From assembly GCA_963931865.1 (NCBI GenBank), contig OZ007508.1, positions 8,070,781 to 8,134,780 on the forward strand: DNA of 64,000 bases. Reading direction: 5' to 3'. Below the pieces are notes generated by a model. It had not been told where the DNA came from. It did not search any database and saw only the letters and a list, made by a program, of their open reading frames with translations. Source of the DNA: Axinella damicornis (taxonomy: Eukaryota > Porifera > Demospongiae > Axinellida > Axinellidae). Of this stretch, positions 1-10,642 are shown piece by piece. Numbering within the stretch: position 1 is the first letter of the stretch; each line of letters begins with the position of its first letter. A program made the position numbers and the translations under genes.

Positions 1-300
1 GATCGCTTTTGTCTACTCCACACATTATATTGGTTGAATTCCTTGATGACTTTGGGCTTCTGTATTGTCTCACTCCCTCCAGATACCTGTTTTGTGCATC
101 TCTGTTTTGTAACCATGGAGTCATCGTGGATGGTCAAGAGCATGGACGCAAGCCGTTTATCCTTCCACTTCAGTCCAAGGAGATCTCCATCCCTGTATGT
201 GGCAATCTCCCCCTTTTTTGGAACTGCTACCTTGAATGTTGCTGGAATATTCCGCCTGTCAATCCGGACAGTACCACAGCTCCCAAAGCCAAAGGTAAGC
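1..300 (-). pseudogene. piggyBac transposase C-terminal fragment, copy A
   Basis: Read on the minus strand, this stretch encodes pieces of a piggyBac-type (DDE_Tnp_1_7) transposase. Visible blocks are CGTVRIDRRNIPATF, then GDLLGLKWKDKRLASML, TIHDDSMVTKQR and KPKVIKEFNQYN. These correspond to the region after the second catalytic Asp and up to the conserved NQYMGGVDKSDQ block, which is degraded here and cut by the window edge. It has no start or upstream domain. The same fragment lies at 37912-38245 in the second copy of the long duplication, so it marks the left edge of the visible duplication. Transposase identity is from family knowledge; non-functionality is inferred from truncation. Confidence 0.75.
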
Positions 301-1347
301 AGACTTGCAGAGGGCAGGGCTGGTATAAAGTTGCTATGTGTATATATCCGTGCTTTGAGCATTATCACACCCTATAAAGAACTACAAATAAGCTTTCTAT
401 CCATGTCAGTGTACATTTTTGAGTGTCATTCTTAGCTTCATCATAATGTAACAGCACACACAGTCACATTGTCACATTGCTATTCTTCACAGCAAGGTAG
501 TAGTCTATCTGTTCTATTTACCAATTTTATGTACACGTGTGACATTCTTAACTCTATCTACCTAGCTGAGTGCCACACCAATGTGCGCAGCAGTCACAGC
601 TGCAATCAGGCATCTTGACACCGTGTACTAGGGGTGGAGTTGTTACACATTATTCACTATCGTGTCAAGTGCAAAATGTGTGCCCAGTCAAACGGTCAGT
701 GTCTGAAATACAGTGCAGTCAAACATGATGACGGACAGGATTTCTATAGATCCGGTCACAGCTGTGACCATGGCCTTATTGGTTCATAGTTACAATTCAC
801 ACCCCACACATTGTGGTACTGTAGTTGTGCATTATTATGTCCAGCTCACTTACATTGCAGGAGTGCATGAGCCGCCGAAGGAGCATCGAACTCAGGATGC
901 CCGCCCTAGCGGAAGTAGTAGGTATACACGCGTCCCAAACTTTACCTTATACGGCAAGAGGCCATTGCGTAAAAGTGTCAAAGAAAAATTGGTGTTTGTG
1001 CGGTACCGCAAAGGTCTTCCATATAAGGTATGACCATATGGCACACAACATGTCTATACTAGTTCACTAGTTCAAAACTCCTTCGCCGCCTTCGGCAGCT
1101 TATGCACTCCTGTACAAACCTGTAATCACTGTTAGGGGCAGGTTAGACTCTTGGGCATCCCAATTTACGTACACGTTGAAGTATTCGTGCAGAAACTCTG
1201 GCATTTTCGATCCTCAGGGTGGAAAATTCGCAGTTTTCCAAATGAATTAAGCACTCTTCATATTCAAGGAATGTCATTGGAATCAGGCCTGGTGCATATT
1301 GCCTTCCTGTGGGGGTGTAGGCAGGTGCACTTAATAATGAGGTCATG
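301..1347. other. Intergenic or intronic, no gene recognised
   Basis: No exon-like or repeat structure could be identified. The sequence is nearly identical to 38246-40205 in copy B once two MITE insertions in B (38311-38870 and 39502-39876) are removed. Open frames are short and match no family I recognise. Confidence 0.5.
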
Positions 1348-1709
1348 TAAGGGTGACTGTGTGGCCTAGTGGTTAACTCATTACCTACTACTGCAAGCAG
1401 CTTAAAGAAGCAGAATAACATGTACAAAGTATTAACGCCTAATATTAAACCCCCTATATAAATTCTTATGGCCTTATGGGTATCCTCCGGGCTCATTTGG
1501 CTGCTATGGGGTGCAATGGGTTAAAGCACTTGACTGTGGTGTGAGAGGCCACAGGTTCGAGTCCCACCAGTTGCGCCTAGGAAGGGTTTTTCTCCAGGCT
1601 TTCTGGTTTCCCTTCCCAGGAGAGGCTTCAAATAAGCATTAAATTGCTTTCTGCCAATCCTGCCCATCTGGGGAAATGTTCCTAAAGAAAAAAAAAAAAA
1701 AAAAAAAAA
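1348..1709 (+). mobile_element. tRNA-derived SINE insertion (copy A only)
   Basis: A full-looking SINE body runs from about 1500 to the poly(A) tail ending at 1709. It has a box-B-like GGTTCGAGTCC at about 1554 and a T/C-rich central domain. It is preceded by a partial SINE head at about 1348-1378 with box-A-like TGGCCTAGTGG. The same body occurs at 55677-55880. The corresponding position in copy B (around 40206) reads straight through from GGTCATGTA to TTAACAGTATC, so it is an empty site and the insertion postdates the divergence of the two copies. A clear target-site duplication was not visible. Confidence 0.85.
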
Positions 1710-2065
1710 TTAACAGTATCACTAGTTGTTGTTATTCTGTCATAATTGAGCAACATCTCCACATTGCGAGCTGGCCCATTGTAATCTGAGTTACGACTAG
1801 TGGTGAGTGAATTCAGGGCTAGCTATTGTGTAGCTGTGCTTCAGCCTCTAGCAATCTAATTTAGCTCAAAAGGCTGCCTTGACTTTGAAAAAAGTTGTGG
1901 GCAATTAAATGAGAAGAGCATAATTCCTGTTCACCCAGAGCTTCGAGTTCACATGTATATTCTGGCGCGAGGCCGGCCACTGAATATGCCCATTGAGCGT
2001 GCTCACTGTCTTCTGTTGTAGGGACCCTCCCCACTGACCTCAACAAATGCAGTGGCCACACTCAC
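1710..2065. other. Non-coding, no feature recognised
   Basis: Single-copy-looking sequence shared with copy B (40206-40571). No supported gene or repeat. Confidence 0.5.
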
Positions 2066-2191
2066 CTGATCCAGGGCGTATAAATGTACCACTACCACCT
2101 TCCCGACGGGTTTCCCTGGATCATCGGCTGCTACAGGGGTTGTCCAGAGGTCAGCAACAACCCAAATGAGCTGAGCGTCTCCCCCACCGGC
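2066..2191 (-). CDS. Candidate internal exon, unknown protein (copy A)
   Basis: On the minus strand a 126-bp open segment (42 codons) sits between an acceptor-like TACAG and a strong GTGAGT donor. The peptide starts AGGGDAQLIWVVADLWTT and ends KVVVVHLYALDQ. The hydrophobic strand pattern and intact borders suggest a real exon, but I do not recognise the protein. In copy B (40572-40697) the same exon is open but the acceptor AG reads GG. The direction matches the COPG and ERLIN exons further along. It could be chance. Confidence 0.4.
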
Positions 2192-4139
2192 CTGTACGGA
2201 TGTCAGAGAAAGTGAAGTATTTGGGGGCTTCAGAACATACCCAGTACATTGTCTGTTTGTTGTATGTGTTTCGTAATAAAAGTATATACACTGTACACAT
2301 TGTTTTCATGTAGATATTAATAATCCTTGCTCTAATTTGAGTTTTATCCTAAGGCATCTGCACTAGCTGTAACTATAGTCTTGCCCATGTAAACGATTTA
2401 GTGTGGCAATGTATACTTTTCACCCCGGCCCTGCACAGTGGGGAGACTGGGAACAAGACTGCCTCCCCTCCACTGTGGGTACGTATCAATGCTATGCTCA
2501 GGGTTTCAAATAACTTAGTCTCGTTCCCTGACCTTTCATCCAGCACGTATCTACTATACTGACAGGAAGCACACAAGCGTGTTGTGAGAACGGTTATAGT
2601 TAGTATCGATACTGGCCATCTATATTATGTGTTTGGGTCTGGGACCGACACTGTGCTGCATATGTCATCAAAGGTTAGGACCACAACTAGGGACAGAATT
2701 CCAACTTGGGCAATAAAAAACCTAGAAGAGAAAAAGAATGACAAAAAGAACAAGCAAGCCATGAACAGAAGGAGAAAAAAAAAAGAACAAGCCCATTTAT
2801 AGCCATGAAAAGGAACCCAAGGAAAAGCATATATAGCCATGAGGAACTACAACAGCAGAATAAAAAGAACAAGCCAGACAGCACAAAGAAAAGAACAAGC
2901 CAGACAACAAAAACAAAAAGAACTTTAACAAAAGAGAAAAAAAGAATGCAAAAAAAAAAGAAGAAAAAATACAACCTAGCAACAACCCATCCCTCCGTGA
3001 CAGGTCAGACACCGAAGTGTAAGCCTCAGGAGCGTTGGATAGGCGTGACTGGAATCACAGGAGGCTAACCTGCTTTCCACCAGACACCTTTAGCTTCGGT
3101 GGTCAGATGGGAACCGGCGTACTCGAGCTGCTAGGCCGGGGTGTCGAGAACCGGTATGTACGGAGTGGCCCAGACTCGTACTCGGTTATTGGGGAGGCGA
3201 ACACTCAACCCCCAGGCTGCAAAGCATGTGCTTAGCGAGTGTGCCATCCCGACTTCCCGCCAAAACTTGTCACAAATTCAGTATTTAAACCCGCTTCCTG
3301 TTGCGCGCGCCTCGCGTGGTTCAAAGGTCACGTTGGTTGCTAGCTAGCTATATGGCGTGTACTTGTCTGGAGAAGAATATCACGATGCTATCGACGAAGT
3401 ATCCGGCTTCTCAAGTGACTATCAGTCCCAGCGCTACCACCAGGTGCTGGTGAGGCGCGATGGGAGTGAGATATCCGCCATTATGCGGGAATAAAGTGGC
3501 TGATATAAGTCGGCCATAGATATTATCATAATGCACCACTGGTTCTGGTTTATTATCTATGGCAAAGGGTAGGCACATCTAATTTGGACGAGGCTAGCCT
3601 GTGCCTCACCAGGGTTGTGCTAGAGAGTGATTGAAGGGAAGGGTGCTTGTCCCCACAGTATGTCCTCTAGTTTTGTTCTCTGTTTGGACTGTAAACATTC
3701 AGTGGGCCGGGGCGCAGAGAGTCTAGTCTCGCGGGCCAGACGTTCGCGGCGCGCGGAGGGAAGGGCGGCTGGAGAACGAACGTCTGGTCACTATAGACAG
3801 GTTTTCGTGGCATGGAGGAATTCAAAAACTTGACGTCATATCAAATGTCACGAGGAAGGAAGTGTCTGCACTGCCATTCTTCGAAGCTTCGACGTCGGTG
3901 ATCTGGTTGCGTGTTGTTCATGCTGTTCGCTTGCAACTCTAAAGGCCATCTAACTCCCAAATCTATTCTTGTTCTCGTTTCAATCTGTTCGGATCATGTG
4001 AGCAATACGGAAGATTATTGAATGCTCTCCAATCTGATTGGTAGCGCCAACATTCCGGCGACGTCCACGAAAACCTGTCTAAAGTGACCAGAAGTTCTTT
4101 TTCCCCCTTCTCGCGTGCCGCCCTTCCCTCTGCGCGCCG
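2192..4139. other. Mostly non-coding; A-rich purine tract and one short ORF
   Basis: Contains an A/G-rich tract at about 2704-2980, with irregular repeats of AAAGAACAAGCCAGAC that make open frames on both strands. A 46-codon plus-strand frame runs from GTGTACTTG to a TAA (about 3357-3494; peptide begins VYLSGEEYHDAIDEVSG) and is identical in copy B; it may be a terminal exon of an unknown gene. Copy B lacks about 180 bp present here at 2456-2642. Confidence 0.4.
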
Positions 4140-4885
4140 CGAACGTCTGGCCTAGCCTGGCCTGCGAAACTACAGAGAGTCTAGCCCACTAGACCCTCTC
4201 TGCTCAACCTGTCACACACTGTGCACGTTCCACACAAGTTGTGTCAGTGGGCCGGGTGTAGAGAATCTAGCCTACATGCATAATTATGCTCGACCTGTCA
4301 CACACACTATGACATGTGTCAGTGGGGTGGGTGTAGAGTATCTCTGCTTGGCCTGTCATACACGCCATGCATGTGTCAGGCGTACAGAGCTAGTCTAGCC
4401 GGCCTGCTAGCTAGACCCCTCTCTGCTAGGCCGTCGTACACACCATGCACATGTCAGTGGGGCAGGCATACAGTCTAGCCGGCCTGCCTGACTCTCTCTG
4501 CTATAGGCCTGTCATGCACACCATACGTATGCACGTCAGTGCTGGGCCAGGCGTGGTCTTACTGGCCTGCTAGACTCCCTCTCTGCTTGGCCTGTCACAC
4601 ACACCATGACGTGGGTCAGTGGGGTGGGTGTAAAGTATATCTCTGCTTGGCCTGTCATACACGCCATGCATGTGTCAGTGGGCCAGGCATACAGAGTCTA
4701 GCCGGCCTGCTAGGCTGTCATACACACCATGCACGTGTGCCAGGCATGCAGTCGAGCCAGCCTGCTAGACTCTCTCTGCTATAGGCCTGTCATGCACACT
4801 ATATGCACGTGTCAGTGGGCCATGCAGGCATTGTCTTACTGGCTTGCAGACTCTCTGCTTGGCCTGTCACACACACCATAATGAC
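4140..4885. repeat. Irregular minisatellite (copy A)
   Basis: Imperfect units of roughly 70-100 bp built from CCTGTCACACACACCATG, GTGTCAGTGGGCCAGGC and TCTAGCCGGCCTGCTAGAC. Also present at about 42480-43225 in copy B with small internal length differences. Open frames across it are repeat artefacts. Confidence 0.7.
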
Positions 4886-5020
4886 ATGCAGTACATAGTA
4901 GACTGGGCATAGACTGGATGATAACAGCACTTAAATCTGTGTTCTACAGCTTGTGGTACTCAGTTGCATTACAATTGAAACACAGCACTCCACCTACCAA
5001 CACTACACTGTTGTACCTAA

Positions 5021-5069
5021 CCTCATTCCCAGGCTCCCCCCTGCACAGCAAGGGAGCCTGGGAATGAGG
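5021..5069. repeat. Short hairpin, CCTCATTCCCAGG family
   Basis: A perfect 18-bp stem (CCTCATTCCCAGGCTCCC and its complement) with a loop of about 13 bases. The ends match the larger hairpin family described in the findings. Conserved at 43379-43427. Confidence 0.85.
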
Positions 5070-5689
5070 CTATGCTGTGCTAGTCTTTTTGATCTTGGAG
5101 GACAGTGGCAGTCCAGTGTACGTCCCCAGTTTGTCTGTTAGTGGTGGGGTATTGGAGATCTGGCGGACTGGTACCATCATGCATCCTTGAGGAAGAAGAT
5201 GGGACCGAAGTAGAGCTTTGTGTTGGAGGTGATGGCTTGATACCGCATGAACTCCAGGAACTCTGGAGTTAGTTTGAGCTGGGGAGGAAGGGGAGGAGGG
5301 AGCAAAGGAGGGAAGGGAGGGAGGGGAGGAAGGGAAGGAGGGGCGGGGGAGGAGGAGAGAAGCAGGAAGTAGAGTGGAGAAATGTAATGTGTATCATCTT
5401 CACAAGTTCTGTACCACACTCCCTCTCCACACGTCTCCCACTCCGCACTCCCACACCCCGTCCGTCTACACATCCCACAGCCCCCTTCACACACGTCCAA
5501 TATCCCCCTCCACACGTCCACACTCCTCTCCACACACTTGGTAGGATTCGGACAGCTTCATGAGGTAGAAGTCTGCATCCGCTTGTGCTGTGACCTTTGC
5601 CAGATGTGCTTCATTCTCGATCTGAGACATTTTCTTCTGTTTCTCCTCCATGTTATGGTCAAACTCAATCTGCATTACCTTCTCCGCCT

Positions 5690-5716
5690 GTGTGTGTGTG
5701 TGTGTGTGTGTGTGTG
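5690..5716. repeat. TG microsatellite abutting an ERLIN splice acceptor
   Basis: (TG)n lies directly upstream (minus sense) of the exon 5538-5687 acceptor, so the acceptor reads as an AC run followed by AG. Confidence 0.85.
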
Positions 5717-5741
5717 ATGTCGAGTGTGGGTGCGAATGCAC

Positions 5742-5840
5742 AGCCTTGTCCCCAGGCCGCCTATACACCTTCAAGTTTTTGATTCCTTACAGTATGCATA
5801 CTATAAGCAATCAAAAACCGGAAGGTCTGGGAATGAGGCT
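5742..5840. repeat. Inverted-repeat element, AGCC..GTCCCCAGGC family, in ERLIN intron
   Basis: The left end AGCCTTGTCCCCAGGCC and right end GGTCTGGGAATGAGGCT are inverted. An inner stem (TTCAAGTTTTTGATT against AATCAAAAACCGGAA) is also present. Confidence 0.7.
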
Positions 5841-6213
5841 ATACGTGCATGTGTGTGTGTGTGTGTACGTGCAGGTGGGTGTGTGTGTTTGTGCGAGTGG
5901 GTATGTGTGTGTGTGTGGATGGGTACGTGTGTTTGCGTGTGTGTGAGAGGGTGCCTACCAATCACAGCTCTTCCTCTCAGTCTCGGCTTCCGAGCTGCTA
6001 TCAACAACTTTGTCTTTTCAGCCTCCCTGCAAGAGGACAACACTACCCTTCATACCCAACGAACATCCCTCACACACAAACCTACATGTTTGTGTGTGTG
6101 ACGGATGTCTGCGTTTGAAATCTCAAGGCCCCCCCCAAAGAAACCCTGATATTGGCCGTTGTGGCATAAACCATTCAAAAATGTTACTTTCGAAGTGGCC
6201 TTACAACACGGCC

Positions 6214-6289
6214 GCCTCGTTTCCAGGCCCCACCCAGCTTTTCATCACTTGCAGTATGGAAAGCGGCATGTGGGCCTGGGAATGAGGCT
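6214..6289. repeat. Inverted-repeat element, GCCTCGTTTCCAGGCCC family
   Basis: Ends GCCTCGTTTCCAGGCCC and GGGCCTGGGAATGAGGC form a stem. The interior resembles the 30021 hairpin (CCCAGCTTTTCATC). Located in an ERLIN intron, copy A only. Confidence 0.75.
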
Positions 6290-6361
6290 TACATTGCTAT
6301 TAATGCCCTAACAGTGTATAGCTGACCTGTGGTGTTGTGATGATTACAGTAATTAAATTAG

Positions 6362-6919
6362 TACTGTAATCTCGTGAAAGTCCGCCCACTCCGCAAAGAG
6401 CACCCACCCCCCACCCACTTTTGGCTCAATTTTCTATATAGGGTCAAAGTTTACTCGAATGAGCGCCCACCCTCGCGCTATAGCCTCGTGCCTCGTGTAA
6501 CAGGCGATGGAGCGCATTAGTGAGATGTTCCAGCGTATCTGAGGTAAGAACCTCCTTGCAGCAAGTCTCTATTAGTCTGTGTATCCGTATCTATGGTGTC
6601 CATGTGTGTTGCCTGGCTTGCCTGTGCTGACGACGGCCCCGCGGCCTCCACGCTGGACCTCAGCCAGCGCTTGGCGGCAGCGAAGACGACGTGGTGAGCG
6701 GTGATGTTGCTAGTGACTCCAGCGATGTAAATGTGCTGGGAGGGCTTTGACTCACGCGCGCTTGCTGCTCGATCGCTGCTATTGCTACTTGTGTACGTAA
6801 ACAAAGGTGGGCGCTCTTTCAAGGTTGAATGCGGAAACACTCGAAAGAGCGCCCACCCCCCTGTTTGGTGAGCAAGTAAGATGCAGCGCCCATGGGCGGA
6901 CTTTCGCGAGAGTACGGTA
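6362..6919. mobile_element. MITE with TIRs ending in TCCGCCCA
   Basis: The left terminus TACTGTAATCTCGTGAAAGT plus CCGCCCA is matched by the inverted right terminus ending GAGAGTACGGTA. The GC-rich interior has several GAGCGCCCACC motifs and no supportable gene. It lies in the ERLIN interval of copy A. Confidence 0.75.
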
Positions 6920-7198
6920 GTTATACAATCCTAGCTCCATGTTTTCCTGCTGGTCAGCTCAATGTACTGTTGAGACCCAACTAACTATAAGCTGAAAGAG
7001 CTAAACGCATCAGCAGTTACACCTTATGTAACCATGGTAAAACAGCACAATGTGTAGTCTCACATGAGCTTGTAGTTCTTGCAGATGGATTCTGGTATCT
7101 TGGGTTTGGTGACCCACACAGTTTGCACCTTGAGCCCCTGGCCATGCTGACGAGGTCCTGCTGAAGAGTCGTTTTCAGGTTCTCGTCAATCTGGTCTG

Positions 7199-7682
7199 GA
7201 GGAGTGGGAGGGGGGTGTGAGAGGAATGTGGGAGTGGGGGTGTGAAGTGTGGATGTGTGAGAGGAGTGTGAGTATGTGAGGAGTGTGGGTGTGTGAGGGG
7301 TGGGTTGTGAGAGGAGTGTGGGTGCGTGAGAGTGTGGGTATGTGAGGAGTGTGGGTGTGTGAGAGGAGTGGGTTGTGGGAGGAGTGTGGGTGTGTGAGAG
7401 GAGTGTGGGTATGTGAGGAGTGTGGGTGTGTGAGAGGAATATGTGAGGAGTGTGGGTGTATGAGAGGAGTGGGTGTGTGAGGAGTGTGGGTATGTGAGGA
7501 GTGGGTGTGTGAGAGGAGTGGGTTGTGAGAGGAGGAGTGTGGGTGTGAGAGGAGTGTGGGTATGTAAGGAGTGTGGGTGTGTGAGAGGAGTGTGGGTGTG
7601 TGAGAGGAGTGTGGGTGTGTGAGAGGAGTGGGTTGTGAGAGGAGGAGTGGGTTGTGAGAGGAGGAGTGTGGGGTGTGAGAGT
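7199..7682. repeat. G/T-rich minisatellite in ERLIN intron
   Basis: About 480 bp of irregular GAGGAGTGTGGGTGTGTGA units. Minus-strand frames across it (HTHTPHTPTLLT type) are low-complexity artefacts, although one runs into the real exon at 7064-7195. Confidence 0.85.
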
Positions 7683-7956
7683 GTGCACATGTTGTTCAAT
7701 GACTAGACTAGTGATGCGTGCGACCTTCAATACTTTGTACTTGACCTCACTCTCGCATTAGTGTGGGACAGGACAGATAACCTACATGTACCGGTACACG
7801 TACTGAGCAGTACAATCAGTCAGCTAGCCAAGTGCAGGTTGACAGTGTAAATGACACTGAGAGGGAGGGTGATGAGTGGTCACCGCTGACTGGGTACCTA
7901 CCAAACAGCTGAATACAAACTTCCTGTAGCGAATGAGAGCTGCAAACCTACAAGAT

Positions 7957-8077
<121 letters not shown>

Positions 8078-8411
8078 GAAGGGGATACATACCAGCAGTC
8101 ACACACATACAGGCACATGTATAGGGCTTTCCGTCAACACGCCTGGCCTCCTTCACGAACACGCAAAGCCAATGACACCTGTAGCTCAGGCATATAATTT
8201 ATATCACTAGTGCAAAAGCACTTCGATGGGGCATTTCTCGTCGCTACGCTCGCTACGCTGCCCACGACATGACACACAAACAGCCCACTCAGTACAATGT
8301 AGATTTCTGTGTGTTATTCACAACGATTGGCTTCTTAGCAGCTTCAATTTCCTCTAACATTCAAATTCAAATCGTCGGAAAATGCACATGATGTCATCAC
8401 CACGATTATCT

Positions 8412-8558
8412 GAACCATAGTAAAATCAGTGTATATGCCAAATAAACTACCCTCGACCTCGGTCATCGGAAGTTTGCTGCTAGATATCTTCTATCTAGCA
8501 ACAAACACCCTCTGACCTCGGTCTCAGGTATATATTCACCTTACTATGGTTTATATAA
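8412..8558. mobile_element. Palindromic MITE, GAACCATAGTAAAAT family, copy 1
   Basis: Terminal GAACCATAGTAAA and inverted TTACTATGGTTTATATA, with an inner inverted pair around CGACCTCGGTC. A longer relative is at 10451-10642. Confidence 0.75.
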
Positions 8559-8611
8559 TAATGATGATGACGTCATCCCATTGAAGCACAGGTGAGTACA
8601 TGTTATAGTTA

Positions 8612-8717
8612 TATCACGCCTAGGAGGGATGTATCCGGTTTACAGTCACGAGCACGAGGGCGCGAAGCGCCCGAGTGCGAGTGACTGTAAACCGGATACA
8701 TCCCGACTAGGCGTGAT
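8612..8717. repeat. Long hairpin with ATCACGCCTAGG ends
   Basis: A near-perfect inverted repeat: ATCACGCCTAGGAGGGATGT through GTTTACAGTCAC pairs with GTGACTGTAAAC through GGCGTGAT. The loop is a second small palindrome, GGGCGCGAAGCGCCC. A distinct family from the CCCAGGC hairpins. Confidence 0.85.
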
Positions 8718-9222
8718 CTAACTGGCTTATCTCACGTTGATTACTGTGGCTACGTCATACTGCAGCACGGTTGCTACGGAGTCTCCTTGGTAACTGCTTG
8801 CGTCACACTGCAGCACGGTTAATTTAGTCTGGCTTCAGTTCAGTGTGTACGTGTGTTAGCTAGCTAGCTGGCGTATAGTAGTTGATGTCGTCGTTGAGAA
8901 GCAAGTAGCTAGTTCTTCGCGCGATTCTCGAGGAGTATTGGACCTATATTCAGTGACGGATGGCGTGACAGCGAGTGATTTCGAAATCAGGACGACTCCC
9001 ACGTTGGAATTACAAAGAAGGGCCGTCTTCGATGTTAGTCAAAGCGGTTTAAACGTAGAAGGAAAGCGAAGAGAGAAGCCTAGTGCTCCCGTAAATACAA
9101 AGGGACTAAAGACAAAATGACTCAACGTGAGGTGAGCTGTAAGGATCTAACTCCGTTAGTTTCTGGTCTCCGTGGTTGGTTCTGGCCGCGCGAGAGTGTG
9201 CTTACAGCCTGAAGTAAAGCGA

Positions 9223-9332
9223 TAGTAGCCGAAAGCTCTGTGCCGACCGTCCATCTATCGCATAGACCCATAGCACTAGTAGCCGAAAGCTCTGTGCCGA
9301 CCGTCCATCTATCGCATAGACCCATAGCGCTT
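9223..9332. repeat. 55-bp tandem duplication
   Basis: Two consecutive copies of a 55-bp unit starting AGTAGCCGAAAGCTCTGTGC, nearly identical to each other. Confidence 0.85.
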
Positions 9333-9589
9333 ACGCGCGAATACCTTGCTACTTCTCAACTGTTGATCTAGACTACAGACACATTCTCCCCTGAACTGTG
9401 TGAAGTACAGTGACTTTTGACATTCACAATGCTACGACCAAGCGGTTGAACAAACCGTGAACAGTGGGGCTTCCAGGGCATGTATCAAACATCAAAGGGA
9501 TATACATCGCCCCTGTTGCTGTAGCGTGTATACAGTGACTACCGGCACGTGTGATCCGCCCACGCAACGTGAGATAAGTACATATACCA

Positions 9590-9752
9590 CTCCTGAGTCA
9601 GCATATACACCACCTCATACCACTCCTGAGTCAGCACATACACCACCTCATACCACTCCTGAGTCAGCATATACACCACCTCATACCACTCCTGAGTCAG
9701 CATATATATAACCTGAGGTGGTATATATGCTGACTCAGGAGTGGTATATATA
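9590..9752. repeat. 33-bp tandem array ending in an inverted copy
   Basis: Four units of ACCACTCCTGAGTCAGCATA plus ACACCACCTCAT are followed by one inverted unit starting GAGGTGGTATATATGCTGAC. The whole stretch can fold back on itself. Confidence 0.85.
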
Positions 9753-10450
9753 CATGCAGACAGCAGCACAATGAAGCGCTGTATGGAAGTGTATATATGC
9801 CAGAATGTAGTTGAGAAAGGCTATCACGCCTCCTTCACGAACACGCAAAGCCAATGCAGCCATATCACTAGTGCAAAGCTCTTCGATGGGCCATTTCTCG
9901 TCGCTACGCTCACAAAATGAAGCGTTGTATGTCAGAAAGCAGTTGAGAAAGGCTACGTGGTGTATAGGGCTTTCCGTCAACACGCCTGGCCTCCTTCACG
10001 AACACACAAAGCCAATGACAAAGCTCAGCCACTGGCGCTAATGCAAAGCACTTCGATGGGGTGTTTCTCGTCGCTACGCTGGTTTCGCTCCTGTTCCCAC
10101 GACATGAACACACAAACAGCCCACTCAGTAGATTTCTGGTGTTTTTCACAACGATTGGCTTCTTAGCAGCTTCACTTGAAATAGTAGCTAGCTAGCTAGC
10201 AAAACGTTGCTTCCGTTGTTTCTTCCTTGGGTTTGGTAGAGGGCGCTTCTTTTCAGGGATAAAGTCGTCCTCTGTGAATTGGGAACAACCTTTTCGAGCA
10301 GCCGCAGCTACCATCATGGCGAAAAACAGGAGAGCTAGAGAGAGACCCAGAGCTAGCTAGCTCACACTGTACTAAAATGCACAATTATGATGTCACTGCA
10401 ATTTTGTTACACAACGCCACGCAATGACGTCATTGTCACGGTATATATTA

Positions 10451-10642
10451 TATGAACCATAGTAAAATTGGTGTATATGCCAAATATACTACCCTCGACC
10501 TCGGTCACTGGACGTTTGCTGCTAGATATCTTCTATATAGCTAGATATATCTAGCAGCAAGCAGCAAGGGTATATCTAGTAGCAAACTCCCTCTGACCTC
10601 GGTCTCGGGTAGTATACACCTCCTTACTATGGTTTATATATT
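10451..10642. mobile_element. Palindromic MITE, GAACCATAGTAAAAT family, copy 2
   Basis: Same termini as 8412-8558, with a longer centre (GATATATCTAGCAGCAAGCA). The two copies share the CGACCTCGGTC arms. Confidence 0.75.

Larger units (their letters stand above)
5177..7947 (-). pseudogene. ERLIN: Erlin (SPFH/prohibitin-domain ER protein) gene fragment, copy A
   Basis: Five minus-strand exons match erlin-1/2, which form a cholesterol-binding ring complex in the ER membrane acting in ER-associated degradation. In gene order: 7902-7947 (CSSHSLQEVCIQLF), 7064-7195 (DQIDENLKTTLQQDLVSMA, then VTKPKIPESICKNYKLM in another frame), 5959-6026 (EAEKTKLLIAA), 5538-5687 (AEKVMQIEFDHNMEE to ADADFYLMKLSESYQ) and 5177-5278 (LKLTPEFLEFMRYQAI to KDA, then stop). 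GT/AG borders are visible, and the phase between the first two fits. Lesions: a 1-nt frameshift inside 7064-7195; missing codons and a frame change in 5959-6026; a 9-bp deletion in the last exon relative to copy B. N-terminal membrane and SPFH exons were not found. It is a pseudogene, or a real gene with assembly errors. Confidence 0.8.
8126..10180. repeat. Composite repeat region bounded by direct repeats
   Basis: A roughly 220-bp unit starting AGGGCTTTCCGTCAACACGC and ending ACGATTGGCTTCTTAGCAGC occurs in direct orientation at about 8126-8353 and 9967-10172. A partial third copy is at about 9825-9915. Between them are MITEs, a hairpin, a 55-bp tandem duplication and an inverted array. The arrangement could be a non-autonomous LTR-like element or nested MITEs. 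No protein homology was found, and copy B lacks the region. Confidence 0.6.

Noticed and set aside
1548..1570. Possible tRNA gene from box-B-like GGTTCGAGTCC (also near 55730)
   Set aside because: No cloverleaf; followed by a SINE body and poly(A), repeated at two loci. tRNA-derived SINE.
2687..3012. Minus-strand Phe-rich frames (LFFVLSGLFFLFCC type) as a membrane protein, also 40909-41344
   Set aside because: They are the reverse of an A/G-rich repetitive tract, and several frames give the same composition.
8126..10172. LTR retrotransposon bounded by the 220-bp direct repeats
   Set aside because: No gag, protease, RT or integrase signal, no clear TG..CA ends, and a third partial copy lies inside. 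Kept as a composite repeat.
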